From assembly GCA_956465555.1 (NCBI GenBank), contig OY101122.1, positions 631,001 to 695,000 on the forward strand: a DNA stretch of 64,000 bases, given 5' to 3'. Source of the stretch: Nitzschia sp. pyKryTriq1 (Eukaryota; Bacillariophyta; Bacillariophyceae; Bacillariales; Bacillariaceae). The notes under the pieces were generated by a model that ran no database searches, was not told where the DNA came from, and saw only the letters and a program-made list of their open reading frames with translations. This document shows positions 20,487 to 31,592 of this stretch, in pieces (position 1 is the stretch's first letter; every line of letters starts with the position of its first letter). The position numbers and the translations under genes were made by a program.

Positions 20487-22300
20487 TTTTGCCGTGTGCG
20501 ATCGTGTCCTTTCACCGCTTCTTCTGGTAGGATTCTATCATTCAACTCCTCTCTTTACATGTGCATCAAACATCAGTCCCTTTCGCAGGAGGTGATTGAC
20601 ATGAGAGATGATCATCTCCACAGGCATAATGAACAAGGAAGAGGAAAAGGACAAAAGCTCACAAAATCAACTTGACTGTACCTGTACCGGTACAGTCTGT
20701 TCTCTCTCTACCGGTAGAGTAGAGAGAACCAATTTCGGCAACTGTACTTGTACATTGTAAAGTCGAGGACTTCTGGGCCGAAGGGGAGAGCCGCGGAGCA
20801 CTGCTTCCACGAGGAGCGAAGGCGTGTCACCAAGGGTGGTACAATATTAGCGCTAAATCACCAGTGAATGCAACAGTAAAAAGGCGCGTCGCGCGAGCGA
20901 GTGGTACGACCCTGCCTCAAAATCGTTTTTTCTTCTCATTTCGCACGCATTTGCTTCCACGGTTCCCTGTTCCCTCCGACCTCATCCGCCAAAGTTCATT
21001 CAGACCCTGTTGGACGAGATCTTCTACGTTGACCTACCGGGGATATTGAGCGAGGACAACACGGGCTGCATTTATCTTGTTCGCAACCAAGCAGTGGGAA
21101 GCAGGACGACGAAGCACATCGAGACAAGGTGGCACTACCTGAGACGACTATACAAAAGAAAGGAGTTGACATTATCCTTTGTGAGATCAGAAGAGAATGA
21201 GAGTGACATGATGACCAAAAACACATCCGAGAAATTGTTTACGAAATTTGCGGAGAGAGTGAGAAACGGGAATTTGCAAATTTATGAGCATTGGGACAAA
21301 ATTGTGTGGGAAGCCAACAACCCGATTGAAGCGCAGAGGGAGGATGTCGTGAATTGGATTCGCGATGTACAGAAACAGTCCCAAATGGAAATCCATTCGA
21401 ATGAGTCTGCGATGCAATCAGGAAGCTATCTTGGAAGGCGGAAACTATTGTTTACTATACATAAAGATTCTATATTGTCATCCAACAAATGAGATTCCCT
21501 AACTATGGCAAACGACGATCATAATAAACAATCTTGTGGGATCAAGAGGATTTAGACGGTTGAAACAATAACTTCTATCTTCATCCTCGCGGACCTTAAT
21601 CATAGTTGGATTCGTCAGTTCCAACATTGACCAGCGATGGCAAAGATCCGAAGCCAACAAGTAAAGTCATCAAGGATAGAATAATAAGTGTCATAATCTC
21701 GAGTTTGAGACGGAAGTTTACTTTACTTGAGATAGGTTCGTGCCTCGGAAGAGCAGACGAACTACTACTAGCTAACATCAACACTACACGACGCGGGCGT
21801 CAGATGACAACGTACAGACTACGGAGATTTCAACATACGTACGAAGTATAGACGACTGCAGTAGAAGTCTACGTGACGCGAAATCATCGAAAAAAGAACC
21901 CGAACAAAAGTGGAGACTGTGAATACATACGTGGAGTACCAGTGATTGTGCGTTCGTACCGGTAGTTCTGGTGCGGTGACGACTCCCCTGGCGATCTTTC
22001 TTCTCTTTTTCGCTCTATCTCTATTTATTTCGTCTCCCATGGCGTTTGACCGTGCGTTGACAACGTTCCACCAGCGAAAGAAGGCACTTCCAACACTTGC
22101 AACTTGCAAAAGTGGCCAATATTTACTACTTTCCTGGCACCGGTATACGTAGGTGCGATCCTGCAAACGGTCCTGACAAAGTTCTTTGCACGTTCGTTGT
22201 CGTACACGTTCACGTACACGTACATTCGTTCTCCTGCGAAGTATTCGTAAACACACAAAACACGAATCTACTCCTATCTTGGGTCTCCTGTCAACTTGAT
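20487..22300. other. Spacer with a copia fossil
   Basis: This lies between two divergent genes. It contains TACCGGTA sites (20677-20715, 21957), the copia RNase H remnant at 20980-21400 and the presumed promoter of the CCT gene. No host gene is seen. Confidence 0.6.
20980..21400 (+). mobile_element. Ty1/copia retrotransposon fragment (RNase H end), fossil
   Basis: The translation carries the copia RNase H signature: LPGILSEDNTGCIYLVRNQ, then a KHIETRWHYLR block and FVRSEENESDMMTKN, as in diatom CoDi-type elements. Only the 3' end of pol is visible; gag, protease, integrase and reverse transcriptase are not found nearby, and no LTR pair could be delimited. It is an incomplete old copy. Confidence 0.85.
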
Positions 22301-24234
22301 ATGGACGCGAGAGCGCACCCATTTTCTACAATGGAGGCAGAACGGAAATTCCATGATGATTTTGATATCGATGATGACTTTAGAGTCACCGTCACCGAAA
22401 GTGGGCAGACAGCTGTTCACAATTCTGATGCTAGTGACCCCCTCGACGACATGGATTTTTCCATCCTTGCCAGCGGCCGAACTATGGAAACCATAGATCG
22501 GCCCGCCGGCAAGTCCGATCGATTAGGATTGAGAGAATCATCATCGAAGGACGCCTCGTCGGACCTAGATTCTCAGTCACACATTAAAAAGAATCAATCC
22601 ATTGATCAACGTCAACGCCAACAGCACCAATCGGAATCTTTTCAGCCGCTTCTTCCACTTCCAGACCATCCGACACGCCCACGCTCCGCCCCGAGAGCTA
22701 TCCCCAATTCCAAGCCACCTACGGCCCAGACCCAGACCCAGGGCACCACCGTGGACCCGCCAGCTTCGCGGCCTAGTTCCGCAGGATCCACGGCGAGTGC
22801 CTTTCTGAACAATTTGTTGGACCCCGCCGCGTCCACCTTTAACAACACGCAAATTTCGCATACACCACCAAATCAAATAGCGACTTCGTATGAAGCATCC
22901 CATTTTGGGAAACGAGCCAGATCGGGGGTAAGTACCAGTACCGGTGTATTCTTTTTCGATACGTACGATTCGATGTTCGTCCCGCCTTCCTCAATTTGGA
23001 CCTCTGTTCTGTATTCTATTCGTATCAGAGCGTCTCGGAGCGCCTCAAGGTTTCAACAGAGCTCGAACAAAGAGGCATGATTGATCGAGAGCAGAAGGGT
23101 ATTTTGAAAGATCTCATTATCTCGGGGCAAGACAATGAAATACAACACGCATTGGATCGATACGAGGAGGGGGACACAGCTCTCCTCGAAGCGATGCTTC
23201 AAAATGGTTCTCTATCCAATAAAGCGAAAACCGAGATTGATTTACTAGGGGACCTGGATCTGGACTTTTTGAATGTCACCGACCCAGGGATGAGGGATAT
23301 TACAAGCCAGAATATTGCCTATGCGGGATCAAGCAATCCCATGAATTCACCTTCTACTCAACCTAGACGAGACCCGACACATGCGACTGTTACCTTTGAG
23401 GCATCGGATGGGATTGGGGAATTGGACTTTGACGGAGAAATCGGCGGGGCTGACACCTTTGGTCCAATGAATACCAACTACCGAGTCCCTTCTCCTGTTT
23501 ACAATCCCGGTCAAAGATCTCGTTCGAACTCCACTTTTTCGGTAGACTTGGATTATCGACAAAGATCCAATTCGTTATTTTCTGCGCTCATCGGGAATGT
23601 GACACCCCAGGGAGGGACGCCTGTGGAATACGGCCGATGGATGGAAGCTCAAGGGAACGCCGAGCGGCAAGACCCTTTGCGACACAACAACGCCATGATC
23701 GATCGAGCCGAGAGGCGCGCCTCGGCTCCAGAAGTACTCAGCAACTTGAGCATCACGATGGCTAAAGAAGAGAAAAAGCTAACAGCGTCACAACGCAAGG
23801 AATTGAAAGCTGAAGAGAAGCGCAGGGAGCGCATCGAAAAGAAAGAACAGAAAGAGAGAGACAAACAAGAAAAGAAAGAAAAACGCGAACAAGCCAAACT
23901 CGACAAGCAGAAGAAAGTAGAAGACGACGAAAAGGAGGAACACGAGCCAGGATCTGGAATGCCACGATCCATGTCTGATCCAAACATCAGGACAAGCATT
24001 GTAGATGGCCTGCTCCACGTTGAGCGCCCTGACGGGTGGATCGGTGCATACTCGCCCGAGAGCCGCAGGGTTAGAATCTTGCGATTCTTAGAAAAGAGAA
24101 ATCATCGGGTTTGGACCAAGACTGTGAAATACGACGTGCGCAAAAATTTCGCAGACAGCAGACTTCGAGTGAAGGGTCGATTCGTCAAGAAGGAGGACGA
24201 ATTGTTGATGCGCGAACTTATGAGTCTGACATAG
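22301..24234 (+). CDS. CCT-domain transcriptional regulator
   Basis: There are two exons, 22301-22927 and 23029-24234. The intron 22928-23028 is GTAAGT...ATCAG in phase 0, and the product is 610 residues. The C terminus (about 562-605) is a CCT motif: IGAYSPESRRVRILRFLEKR, then a KTVKYDVRKNFADSRLRVKG block and RFVKK, closely matching the CONSTANS/CO-like/TOC1 consensus. It is preceded by a Lys/Glu-rich coiled coil (about 490-540). The N-terminal half is acidic and Ser/Pro/Gln-rich. CCT proteins act in nuclear transcription, often through NF-Y-type complexes. No B-box or receiver domain is present. ATG 22331 is a possible alternative start. Confidence 0.88.
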
Positions 24235-24476
24235 CATAGCCTAATACTAAGAATACTTTGCAGATATTCGACTACGGACGGGGAAGAAGATGGACGAACA
24301 ATTAGTGCGCCTTGGTCACCGGATAATTACTGCTCTGCGTGCACAGTCTTTGCATTGAACTACCCAACCCGTGCGTGAAAGAGCATTTCTTCATGTTGTG
24401 TGTTCTGATTTTTTGGTTAGATACTGTTTATATCCCAAAGATTGCAAAAATATTATTATCGTCTCTGGAAACCTCG

Positions 24477-25517
24477 CTAGTTGTCATCGTACTCACAATC
24501 TGTTTCACGTCCGACTAGAACCATATCCTCGATTGATCGAGTCGTCGTCAATGTGTCGTTGCTACATGGCGATGGATATATCACATATGATGCATCATCC
24601 GTGACAGAAGCAGGGATGAGAGAAGAATCATCTGGGCAGTTCGCATCCATACCTTCGTCCAGCATTGACAAAGCTGTCAACATCCCTGATGATGGATTAT
24701 GGTGTTTTTCCTCGCGCAGTAATCGCTTCTCTAGATGTTCCTTTCTCGTGATTTCACAATGATGAAAATAATTTCTCCAGAACACAATCTCGTAGATATC
24801 GCTTCGGCCTGAACCAAGATAGAACCACGAATCCAATGCCAAAGATAAGACCCGGGATTCACCAATGATAGTTGCAGTTGCAGATTCACAAACAAGAAAA
24901 GTCTTACCTGGCAATCGATCATGCACAGCAGCCAAATGTTCGTCGGCATCTAAGAGCCGTCGGATCAAAGCGACATGTGGCTGGTCCAAGACGAAGGCGT
25001 CCTCTTCCCCGGGTTTCCGGTCAACAGAAGTGGCAACAAATGGACTCGAAAATGTACTTTTCTGACGACTGAGTGCTAGGATCGCATCCATGAGTTCTCC
25101 ATCTGTTACAAAAACCGGGATGGTGCTGTTTTCGGAATCTTGTTGAATTTCCCAAGGAAGTGACAGTGATTCTACCCCCGCATCGAACTCGGCTTCAGGA
25201 AGCTCGCCATCTCTTTCTAACTGTGCAATTTCTTCTGCTACCGTGACGACAGTCTTATGAATCAGCGAAGCCATGCCTCCAATGACAGGCAAAGTGGAGT
25301 CTTTGAAGCACGTTGCCATATTCCGAAAGTCGGTGCTGATAGAGCCAAGCCACCCACCGGCGTCGTCTTCTGACACGCTGCCGTCAGTTGGCTGTGTCAT
25401 TTCGCTATCCTGTAGAGCATTGTCCTCGTCGTAATCATCGCGGATGTGCTGCGTCGTCCACTCCTCCTCAGCTGGGAGTCGTCTCTTACTTTCATTTCTA
25501 GTTTCTCGGAATGACAT
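24477..25517 (-). CDS. BSD-domain protein
   Basis: The open frame spans 346 codons, but bases 24809-24907 have a perfect intron (CAG/GTAAGA ... TTCAG/G, 99 nt, no stop) whose removal gives 313 residues and a contiguous BSD domain. Exons are then 25517-24908 and 24808-24477. The domain (about 175-230) has the helical LIRRLLDADEHLAAVHDRLP block and the defining FWRNYFHHC motif (consensus FWxxYF). The N-terminal half has an amphipathic stretch (DSTLPVIGGMASLIHKTV), as in SYAP1/BSD proteins that associate with membranes. The tail is acidic and Ser/Thr-rich. Exact function is unknown; TFIIH p62-type and SYAP1-type proteins share the domain. Confidence 0.75.
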   Translation of the reverse strand: MSFRETRNESKRRLPAEEEWTTQHIRDDYDEDNALQDSEMTQPTDGSVSEDDAGGWLGSISTDFRNMATCFKDSTLPVIGGMASLIHKTVVTVAEEIAQLERDGELPEAEFDAGVESLSLPWEIQQDSENSTIPVFVTDGELMDAILALSRQKSTFSSPFVATSVDRKPGEEDAFVLDQPHVALIRRLLDADEHLAAVHDRLPGKTFLVCESATATIIGESRVLSLALDSWFYLGSGRSDIYEIVFWRNYFHHCEITRKEHLEKRLLREEKHHNPSSGMLTALSMLDEGMDANCPDDSSLIPASVTDDASYVIYPSPCSNDTLTTTRSIEDMVLVGRETDCEYDDN

Positions 25518-25663
25518 TGTTTGAACAGGACCAACGGAAAAGGTTTACTGGAGGTGTTAGTGACGAGTACGACCACGACCAGATCTATCTTTCATCTTTC
25601 CTTTTTGTTGAAAGAACCCCAAGAGAAAAAGAACATCAACGAGCTCACTCATTTTTGTCGTGT

Positions 25664-26045
25664 GGTACTGTACCGGTACCGGTAGGCGGTGGCTAGTACC
25701 AGGTACACAGGGCCGCGTACCTGGTACGGCGAGAGCGATGCAAATGCGTACCGCCGTGTACGCTGTAACGGTACGTGCGTACCCGGTACAGTACCACCAC
25801 CACAACATAGTACCAGGCGATGGTCCGCCCGGCCCCCTCTATGGGGTATTTTCCGCGAGAATTTTCTTACTTGCTCGTGCGTACAGGTACCTCACAGTAG
25901 ACCCCGGTACCTGGTACCGGTACCTGGTACCGGTACCTGGTACCAGGTACACATCACACCCACGCCCACCCACACGACGACCCACAGTCTACCGGCGGTA
26001 TGTGCTGTACCGGTACAGTACAGTACTTGTACCAGTAGCCAGTAC
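25664..26045. repeat. TACCGGTA/GGTACC palindrome cluster
   Basis: Dozens of overlapping GTACC, CCGGTA and CTGGTACC words occur here. They include a near-perfect tandem of the 12-mer GGTACCGGTACC/TGGTACC at about 25903-25950. The words are self-complementary, so the strand can fold into many alternative hairpins. Confidence 0.85.
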
Positions 26046-26424
26046 TACTGTAGTAGCAGTGTACGAACCACGCTCGTGGTACAAAATACAGTCCGTCGTC
26101 GCCGGCCCGCGGGGCGGCTCCCTCGCCCCAACAGGTGTCAGCTTTTTTCGTTTCCCGCCTACCATCAGTGTGTCATGATGTTGTGTCAGTGTGTCAGTGC
26201 GTGGTGGGGGTAAAAGCTCCCCCCAACACGAATGAATGAAGAATGAATCATCATCCCCGATTCATTACTTAGATAAATGTAACATACGAGACTGTATAAT
26301 CACATCATCAATTGATGCCTTCATTGACATTTATCGATATTAACTTTGTTTGTTTAAGACTTGCTCAACGGGTTGGCGCGCCTCATAAGTACCATATTTT
26401 TTGAAAATACACAAATCAACCACA

Positions 26425-26880
26425 CCTACCGGTACTGTATGTACCGCGGGAGGAGGAGTCGTACCACACGCAGGCTCCAACTTCCGAGTGGCGAGTGGTG
26501 GCCAGCCTGCGTTCATCATCGTACCGTACTGTACATACCACCGAACCGTACAAGTACAGTACCGGTATTTTTAAAGTGTGCCAAAAACACGTGGTACTGT
26601 ATTATTCATTCGAAGAGTGTCAGAAATACTCCGAGGCGACGCCACCGACGTCGTTCCTTGCTTGGCTGCAAAAATCGTGCTTGTACTGTATGATACCGGT
26701 ACGCAGTACTGTACAAGTACAGGTATACATTACTGTACCCTAAGCCCCCTACCAGTAGACTGTACCGGTATCGTGAGTACCGGTGCTGTACCTTTACCGT
26801 ACCGGTACGTACAGTACGTTGTACCTGATGTACCTGGTACGGTATGATACAAGTAAAGTACCGGGTACCCTACTTGTACA
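26425..26880. repeat. TACCGGTA/GTACTGTAC palindrome cluster
   Basis: Repeated TACCGGTA, GTACTGTAC and GTACAAGTAC words occur through this stretch, interspersed with about 100 bp of non-repetitive sequence. It belongs to the same class as the cluster at 25664-26045. Confidence 0.8.
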
Positions 26881-27353
26881 GTAAACGGAGGCAGGCAGGC
26901 TTCGTGCGCGGGAACCGCCGCGGCTACATTCTTCGCCTAACCTTTGCCATGCTGGCGACCGAACCAGAAGCCGGGCAGGCCGATTGACCACACAATGCGC
27001 CCGGCGTCTCTAAACGAACGCCAAAACGTGTTCGACTAATACAAATACCAAATACTGTGCATTTTTTACCGCAACGCCAATAAAGTTGGAGCGTCCATTT
27101 CGATTTGCGAAGCGGTGATCGTCCATTGATGCTGCACGATAAAGCAACATTATTTGTAGAGTAGACGAGAGTTTGCTAATTCACATTTTCTTTCACCTTT
27201 CACTCAAAGAAGCGCACGATTTATCTCCTCTTATCTCGATTTCCTCGCATTTTGAGTACAGTTACCGGCACAAGTACCCCATTCAATTCTGGTAGGAATA
27301 CACGAAACAGGCCCGAGCAAAACAAGTAAAGTGCGAGTAATACAAATATAAGT

Positions 27354-29235
27354 ATGACAGCCAAGCCGAGGAGGTCTCGACTGCGCCGATTGCTGGGCCT
27401 GAAGGCCAAAACGTCGCCCGATGATTTGACAGAGTGCATGAACACGCTCCCTGAAGTCGAAGTGAGTTCCACTTCTAGCGGCATTGCCTCGCAATCATCG
27501 GAGGACGGCCACGAGTTCCATGAAGACCCTTATGCCGATGTCAGAGATCATCTAGAGGATCTCTCGGCTCGGGATCGATCGCAGTATGCCGGCTCCGGCC
27601 AGGGAGACGCCAACCACGAGCTGCAGCTTCCCCTCTTTGCAGCCTACACCACTTACCTGGGCTACGCTGTCATCATTATGTGTGGACACATTCGCGACCT
27701 GTTTGCAAGGCTCCTCGGTCACGGGCGCTACTTGCGTAGCCAGACCCCTTTCAACAGCGACAACTTGCAGTCGTACGCGCCCTTGCTCAAATCCTGGGAG
27801 AACTTTTACACGCGACGGCTTTACCATCGCATTCAAGATTGCTTCAACCGTCCGATCGCCTCCAATCCCGGTGCCACAATTCACGTGCTCGAACGAGTCA
27901 GCGATGATGGAAACAAGACCATGGAGTTGCTAGGGACTCTGGAGGACCTCGACAACAACGCACAACGTGAAAATTACACTCAATCGCCCCACTTCGTTGA
28001 GGTTTCTGAGAAACGCGTTGCGCGGGAGTGCCTGAATCTAGGAAGTTACAACTATTTGGGCTTTGGAGACGACTGGCATCTTACCTGTAAGAAGGACGTA
28101 GTTGGCTCGCTGGAGAACTTCCCGGTCTCAAACAGCTCTTGCCGAAACGAGTTTGGAACGACCAAGCTTCATCGGGATCTCGAAGAGCTGGTAGCTCGCT
28201 TTCTCGGAAAAGAGGATGCACTGGCTTTGAACATGGGTTTCAACACCAACTGCACCACCATTCCTGCTCTCGTTGGGCGAGGAGATCTGCTTATCAGTGA
28301 TGAACTGAACCACACATCCATTGTCAACGGAGCAAGAGCTAGTGGGGCTGCTATTCGAACCTTCCGTCACAACGACACGCAACATTTGGAATCGATCCTC
28401 AAAGAAGCAATCATTATGGGCCGCCCTCGAACGCGCCGTCCGTGGGGCAAGATTCTCGTGGTTGTAGAGGGTATCTACAGCATGGAAGGAGAGTACTGTG
28501 ACCTCTCGAACATCGTCCGCGTTTGCAAGAAGTACGGCGCTTTTGTATACCTCGACGAAGCCCATTCCATTGGTGCCATGGGACCCACGGGTCGCGGCTG
28601 CTCCGAGTACTGTGGCGTCGACACGGCAGACATTGATATTATGATGGGCACCTTCACGAAATCATTCGGTGGCATGGGCGGCTACATTGCAGGATCAAAG
28701 GATGTCATCTCCTACTTGAGACGCAGATGTGCGGGTAGCGCTTACCACAACTCCCTGTCTCCCGTTGTTTGTCAACAAGTCATTTCCAGTTTCAAGGTGA
28801 GCTTTTCCAGTCCAGACTATCACTTGGCTTCATACATTTTCTAACACTGTATCTCTGTTATTGTAAAAGGTCGTCATGGGCGAAGATGGTACCAACATCG
28901 GAAAGCAAAAGATCCAGGCACTTCGAGACAACTCGAACTATTTCCGAATGCGACTCCAAGAAATGGGACTAACAGTTTTGGGACACTTCGACAGTCCCAT
29001 TATGCCAGTTATGCTCTACAATCCAACGAAAATCGCAGCATTTTCTCGGGAGTGTTACAAACGTGGGTTGGCGGTCGTAGTGGTGGGCTTCCCCGCTGTC
29101 CCGATTTTGACATCGCGTGCGCGATTCTGTATCTCGGCAGGCCATACACGAGAGCAGTTGGACCGAGCATTAAATGAAATTGATGAAGTTGCTGATATCC
29201 TGAAACTAAAGTACGAAAAATCGACGTTTGGTTAA
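27354..29235 (+). CDS. LCB2: Serine palmitoyltransferase subunit 2 (LCB2-like)
   Basis: There are two exons, 27354-28796 and 28870-29235. The intron 28797-28869 is AAG/GTGAGC...AAAAG in phase 0, and the product is 602 residues. It is a PLP-dependent alpha-oxoamine synthase: [56 protein letters not shown] and [15 protein letters not shown] with the PLP lysine K436. LCB2 (unlike LCB1) keeps this lysine. A hydrophobic segment near 94-112 matches the ER-membrane anchor. It condenses serine with an acyl-CoA in the first step of sphingolipid synthesis, with LCB1 as partner. The first ~90 residues are a low-complexity extension. Confidence 0.93.
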
Positions 29236-29695
29236 ACCATGCGGTTTTTTGGCTTTTGATGAAGCGCGACGAATAAAACTACAGTACGACTACAGTGCCT
29301 TTTATGTGATGCAAAGCAATAGAAAATATTTAAAAGTGACGTGTTAAAAAATAGAGGACTCTTTGTGAAATGCCGCACGCCAAAGCCTTATCGCACATTT
29401 TCAGCTGTGTCGCACCTCTCAAATCCATCCACTTGTACTATTCATTCGTCCATTGAACTAAACCACTATTCACGAGCAAAACCAATACATCAAGCCCATA
29501 TCACGTCGTCATTAATGGTGGCACTGACACTGATACCCAAAAGGGCAAGGAGCGTGATAAAGTGGTACCTGTGTTTCGTACACGATTTAGTCGTAAGAAG
29601 CAAATATCTCACATTCATCTTGTGATACACACGTTGAGCCGTGACACCCGAAAGAATAATGCCTTAATCCCCGCAACCCAGTACTGGTACAGTCG
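29236..29695. other. Convergent 3' spacer
   Basis: These are the 3' flanks of LCB2 and the minus-strand coiled-coil gene. Nothing further is recognised. Confidence 0.5.
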
Positions 29696-30439
29696 TCAGT
29701 TGTCTTCGTCACTTGAAGCAGAACTGATGTCCACCGAGCTGTCTGAGTCGTTATCATCTTTTCCATTTCGAACTGGCGAAAAAGACATATCCTCGTCAGC
29801 TGCCAAGCATTTGGCTGCTACTTTCAAAACACTAATGACAACCTGTTTGTTGTCGCACCGTCTTTTCACTTCGTTAGCCACTTCCTTGATGCCATTCCTG
29901 AACGACTCTTTGTTGGTAATCTCTACAGTTTTCATGCCTCTCGAATGTTTTACTTTTGTTTCGATGGAATACAACTTCAATTCAGCTTCATCCAATTGCT
30001 CTTTCAGTCTTGAGCTTTCCGCCACAGCTTTGTCGTATTGTTCCGTCGCAGCTCCAACTGCCTTTTCACTTTGCAGGTTCATGTCTTTCATTTTTTGTAT
30101 GTTTGTTTCCATATTTTTTCGGTCTTGTTGCTTGTCATTTTGAAGCTTTTCCAATTTAATGTTTTCGTCTTGAAGGTGTTCCATGATAGTAGCTTCGTCA
30201 AACCCCATCATGTTCGTCAAATGTGATAGTTTCAATAGCTCGTTACCCTTCAGTTGCTCCCGATTTGCTCCCTTTTTACCCCCTGTCGATGCCGATTTGT
30301 CCTTTTCAAGGGCAGCCTCCTCTTCCTTGAGCTCCGCGTGAAGAGCCTTTGCCTCCAGTTTCAATGACTTCACTTCTTTCTTCAAGGCTTTCAGCATGGC
30401 ATGAGGATCATGGTGAACGCCCTTTTTTTGCTTCGTCAT
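29696..30439 (-). CDS. Coiled-coil protein of unknown function
   Basis: This is a 247-residue single-exon gene. Heptad-like Lys/Glu/Leu/Met patterns run from about residue 12 to 55 and about 85 to 175, predicting two coiled coils separated by a Gly/Lys-rich linker (ASTGGKKGANR). The C terminus is a Ser/Asp run (NDSDSSVDISSASSDEDN) resembling casein-kinase-2 sites. There are no membrane segments, no signal peptide and no family recognised. Composition and codon pattern look genuinely coding over the full length. Confidence 0.7.
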   Translation of the reverse strand: MTKQKKGVHHDPHAMLKALKKEVKSLKLEAKALHAELKEEEAALEKDKSASTGGKKGANREQLKGNELLKLSHLTNMMGFDEATIMEHLQDENIKLEKLQNDKQQDRKNMETNIQKMKDMNLQSEKAVGAATEQYDKAVAESSRLKEQLDEAELKLYSIETKVKHSRGMKTVEITNKESFRNGIKEVANEVKRRCDNKQVVISVLKVAAKCLAADEDMSFSPVRNGKDDNDSDSSVDISSASSDEDN

Positions 30440-31476
30440 CCTTTTGAAAAATTCTTCTTTGAAACAGTCTTCATTCAGGTCCGTTATGGCTTTGTTTGCT
30501 TGGCCTTGTGCTCATTAAAAAACAAAGCCTTTGATGCAGAGATGAGAGTGAGAGATCATTCGAAGGCAACGGCAGACTGTGTAGATTATTTGAGCGATCG
30601 GCAATCGGTAGACTAGCTAGTCTCGTACCGGTGTTTGGTAAAGGGTAGACTACTCTAATGTAGCTAGAGAGGGAGTGAGATGAAATTCGACTTTCTGAGT
30701 CCCTTATATGGAGTCCCGTACGTACATATTGTACGTACGCGATACTTTGCCTACATTCGGAAGCCTTCATCACCATTCGTTGACTACGATGGGAGAAGAC
30801 TTTACTGTACCTTTTAATTCATAGTTTTCTTTATTTGTCATTACGATATCTTCTCAGGTCAAGAGCCCAAGCGATTGTAACAGATATCTTCCTCTCTTCC
30901 AAAACAACTAGGCAAAAGAACTATCAACTCTCCTCCGCCATCCTGGAGATTCTGCGCCTCAGATGTATCGTTGCTTCTGATTCTAGCATCCCACGAACGA
31001 AAACGATTCCATACGCAACCCCGTTGTCATCATAAGAGCACGGGTCTGATAAACCAAATAACTTACGTCGATCGAGGTAGGATAAAAGAGGTGCTACAAC
31101 TAGTTGAGATAAAGATCACAAATCCAAAAAGAATTATACACAGTTACATCCTCACATTCGGGTTTTCAGGTACCAGCTTCAATCAGGATGATTTGCTATC
31201 GCCAACTCGCTAATGGCCGGCTGGCGCAAGCCACATGGTAACGGCCTTATCATATGCGCGCTGGCTCGCCATCTTATACTTGCTTGATACGAGATAAAGA
31301 AACATGTGAGAAATAATGAGCTTTCATTTTTTTTAAAACCATCGGGGGTCTCTTGACTCTCGACGAGAGCGAGGAGAGACTTCAGTTCGTACTTGTCCTG
31401 TACAAAGACCACGAGTGCAAGCAACGACTGGTACCTTCACGGCGCACGGTACTCGTAAGAAAAGAGTAGTAGAGCA

Positions 31477-31509
<33 letters not shown>

Positions 31510-31592
31510 CAGCAGTACCGGTACTTGTAGAGGAACGGCATCAACTCTCGATAAAGCACTCCTCACAGCAATCTGCCCAAGTTGAACGTGCC
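30440..31592. other. Divergent spacer
   Basis: This lies between the coiled-coil gene and eIF2D. It has isolated TACCGGTA sites (about 30627, 31516) and a CAG/AGC trinucleotide run at about 31475-31505 shortly upstream of eIF2D. No gene is supported. Confidence 0.5.
31471..31506. repeat. (AGC)n trinucleotide repeat
   Basis: About nine AGC units lie roughly 90-120 bp upstream of the eIF2D start codon, so probably in its promoter or 5' UTR. Confidence 0.85.

Larger units (their letters stand above)
25518..27353. other. 1.8-kb TACCGGTA-rich divergent spacer
   Basis: This separates the 5' ends of the BSD gene and LCB2. It holds the densest TACCGGTA/GGTACC clusters of the window (25664-26045 and 26425-26880). 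Reading frames in this stretch consist of translated repeat and show no family similarity. Confidence 0.7.

Noticed and set aside
25660-26213. Overlapping forward frames of 172 and 174 codons
   Set aside because: They translate the TACCGGTA/GGTACC repeat clusters and have no family similarity.
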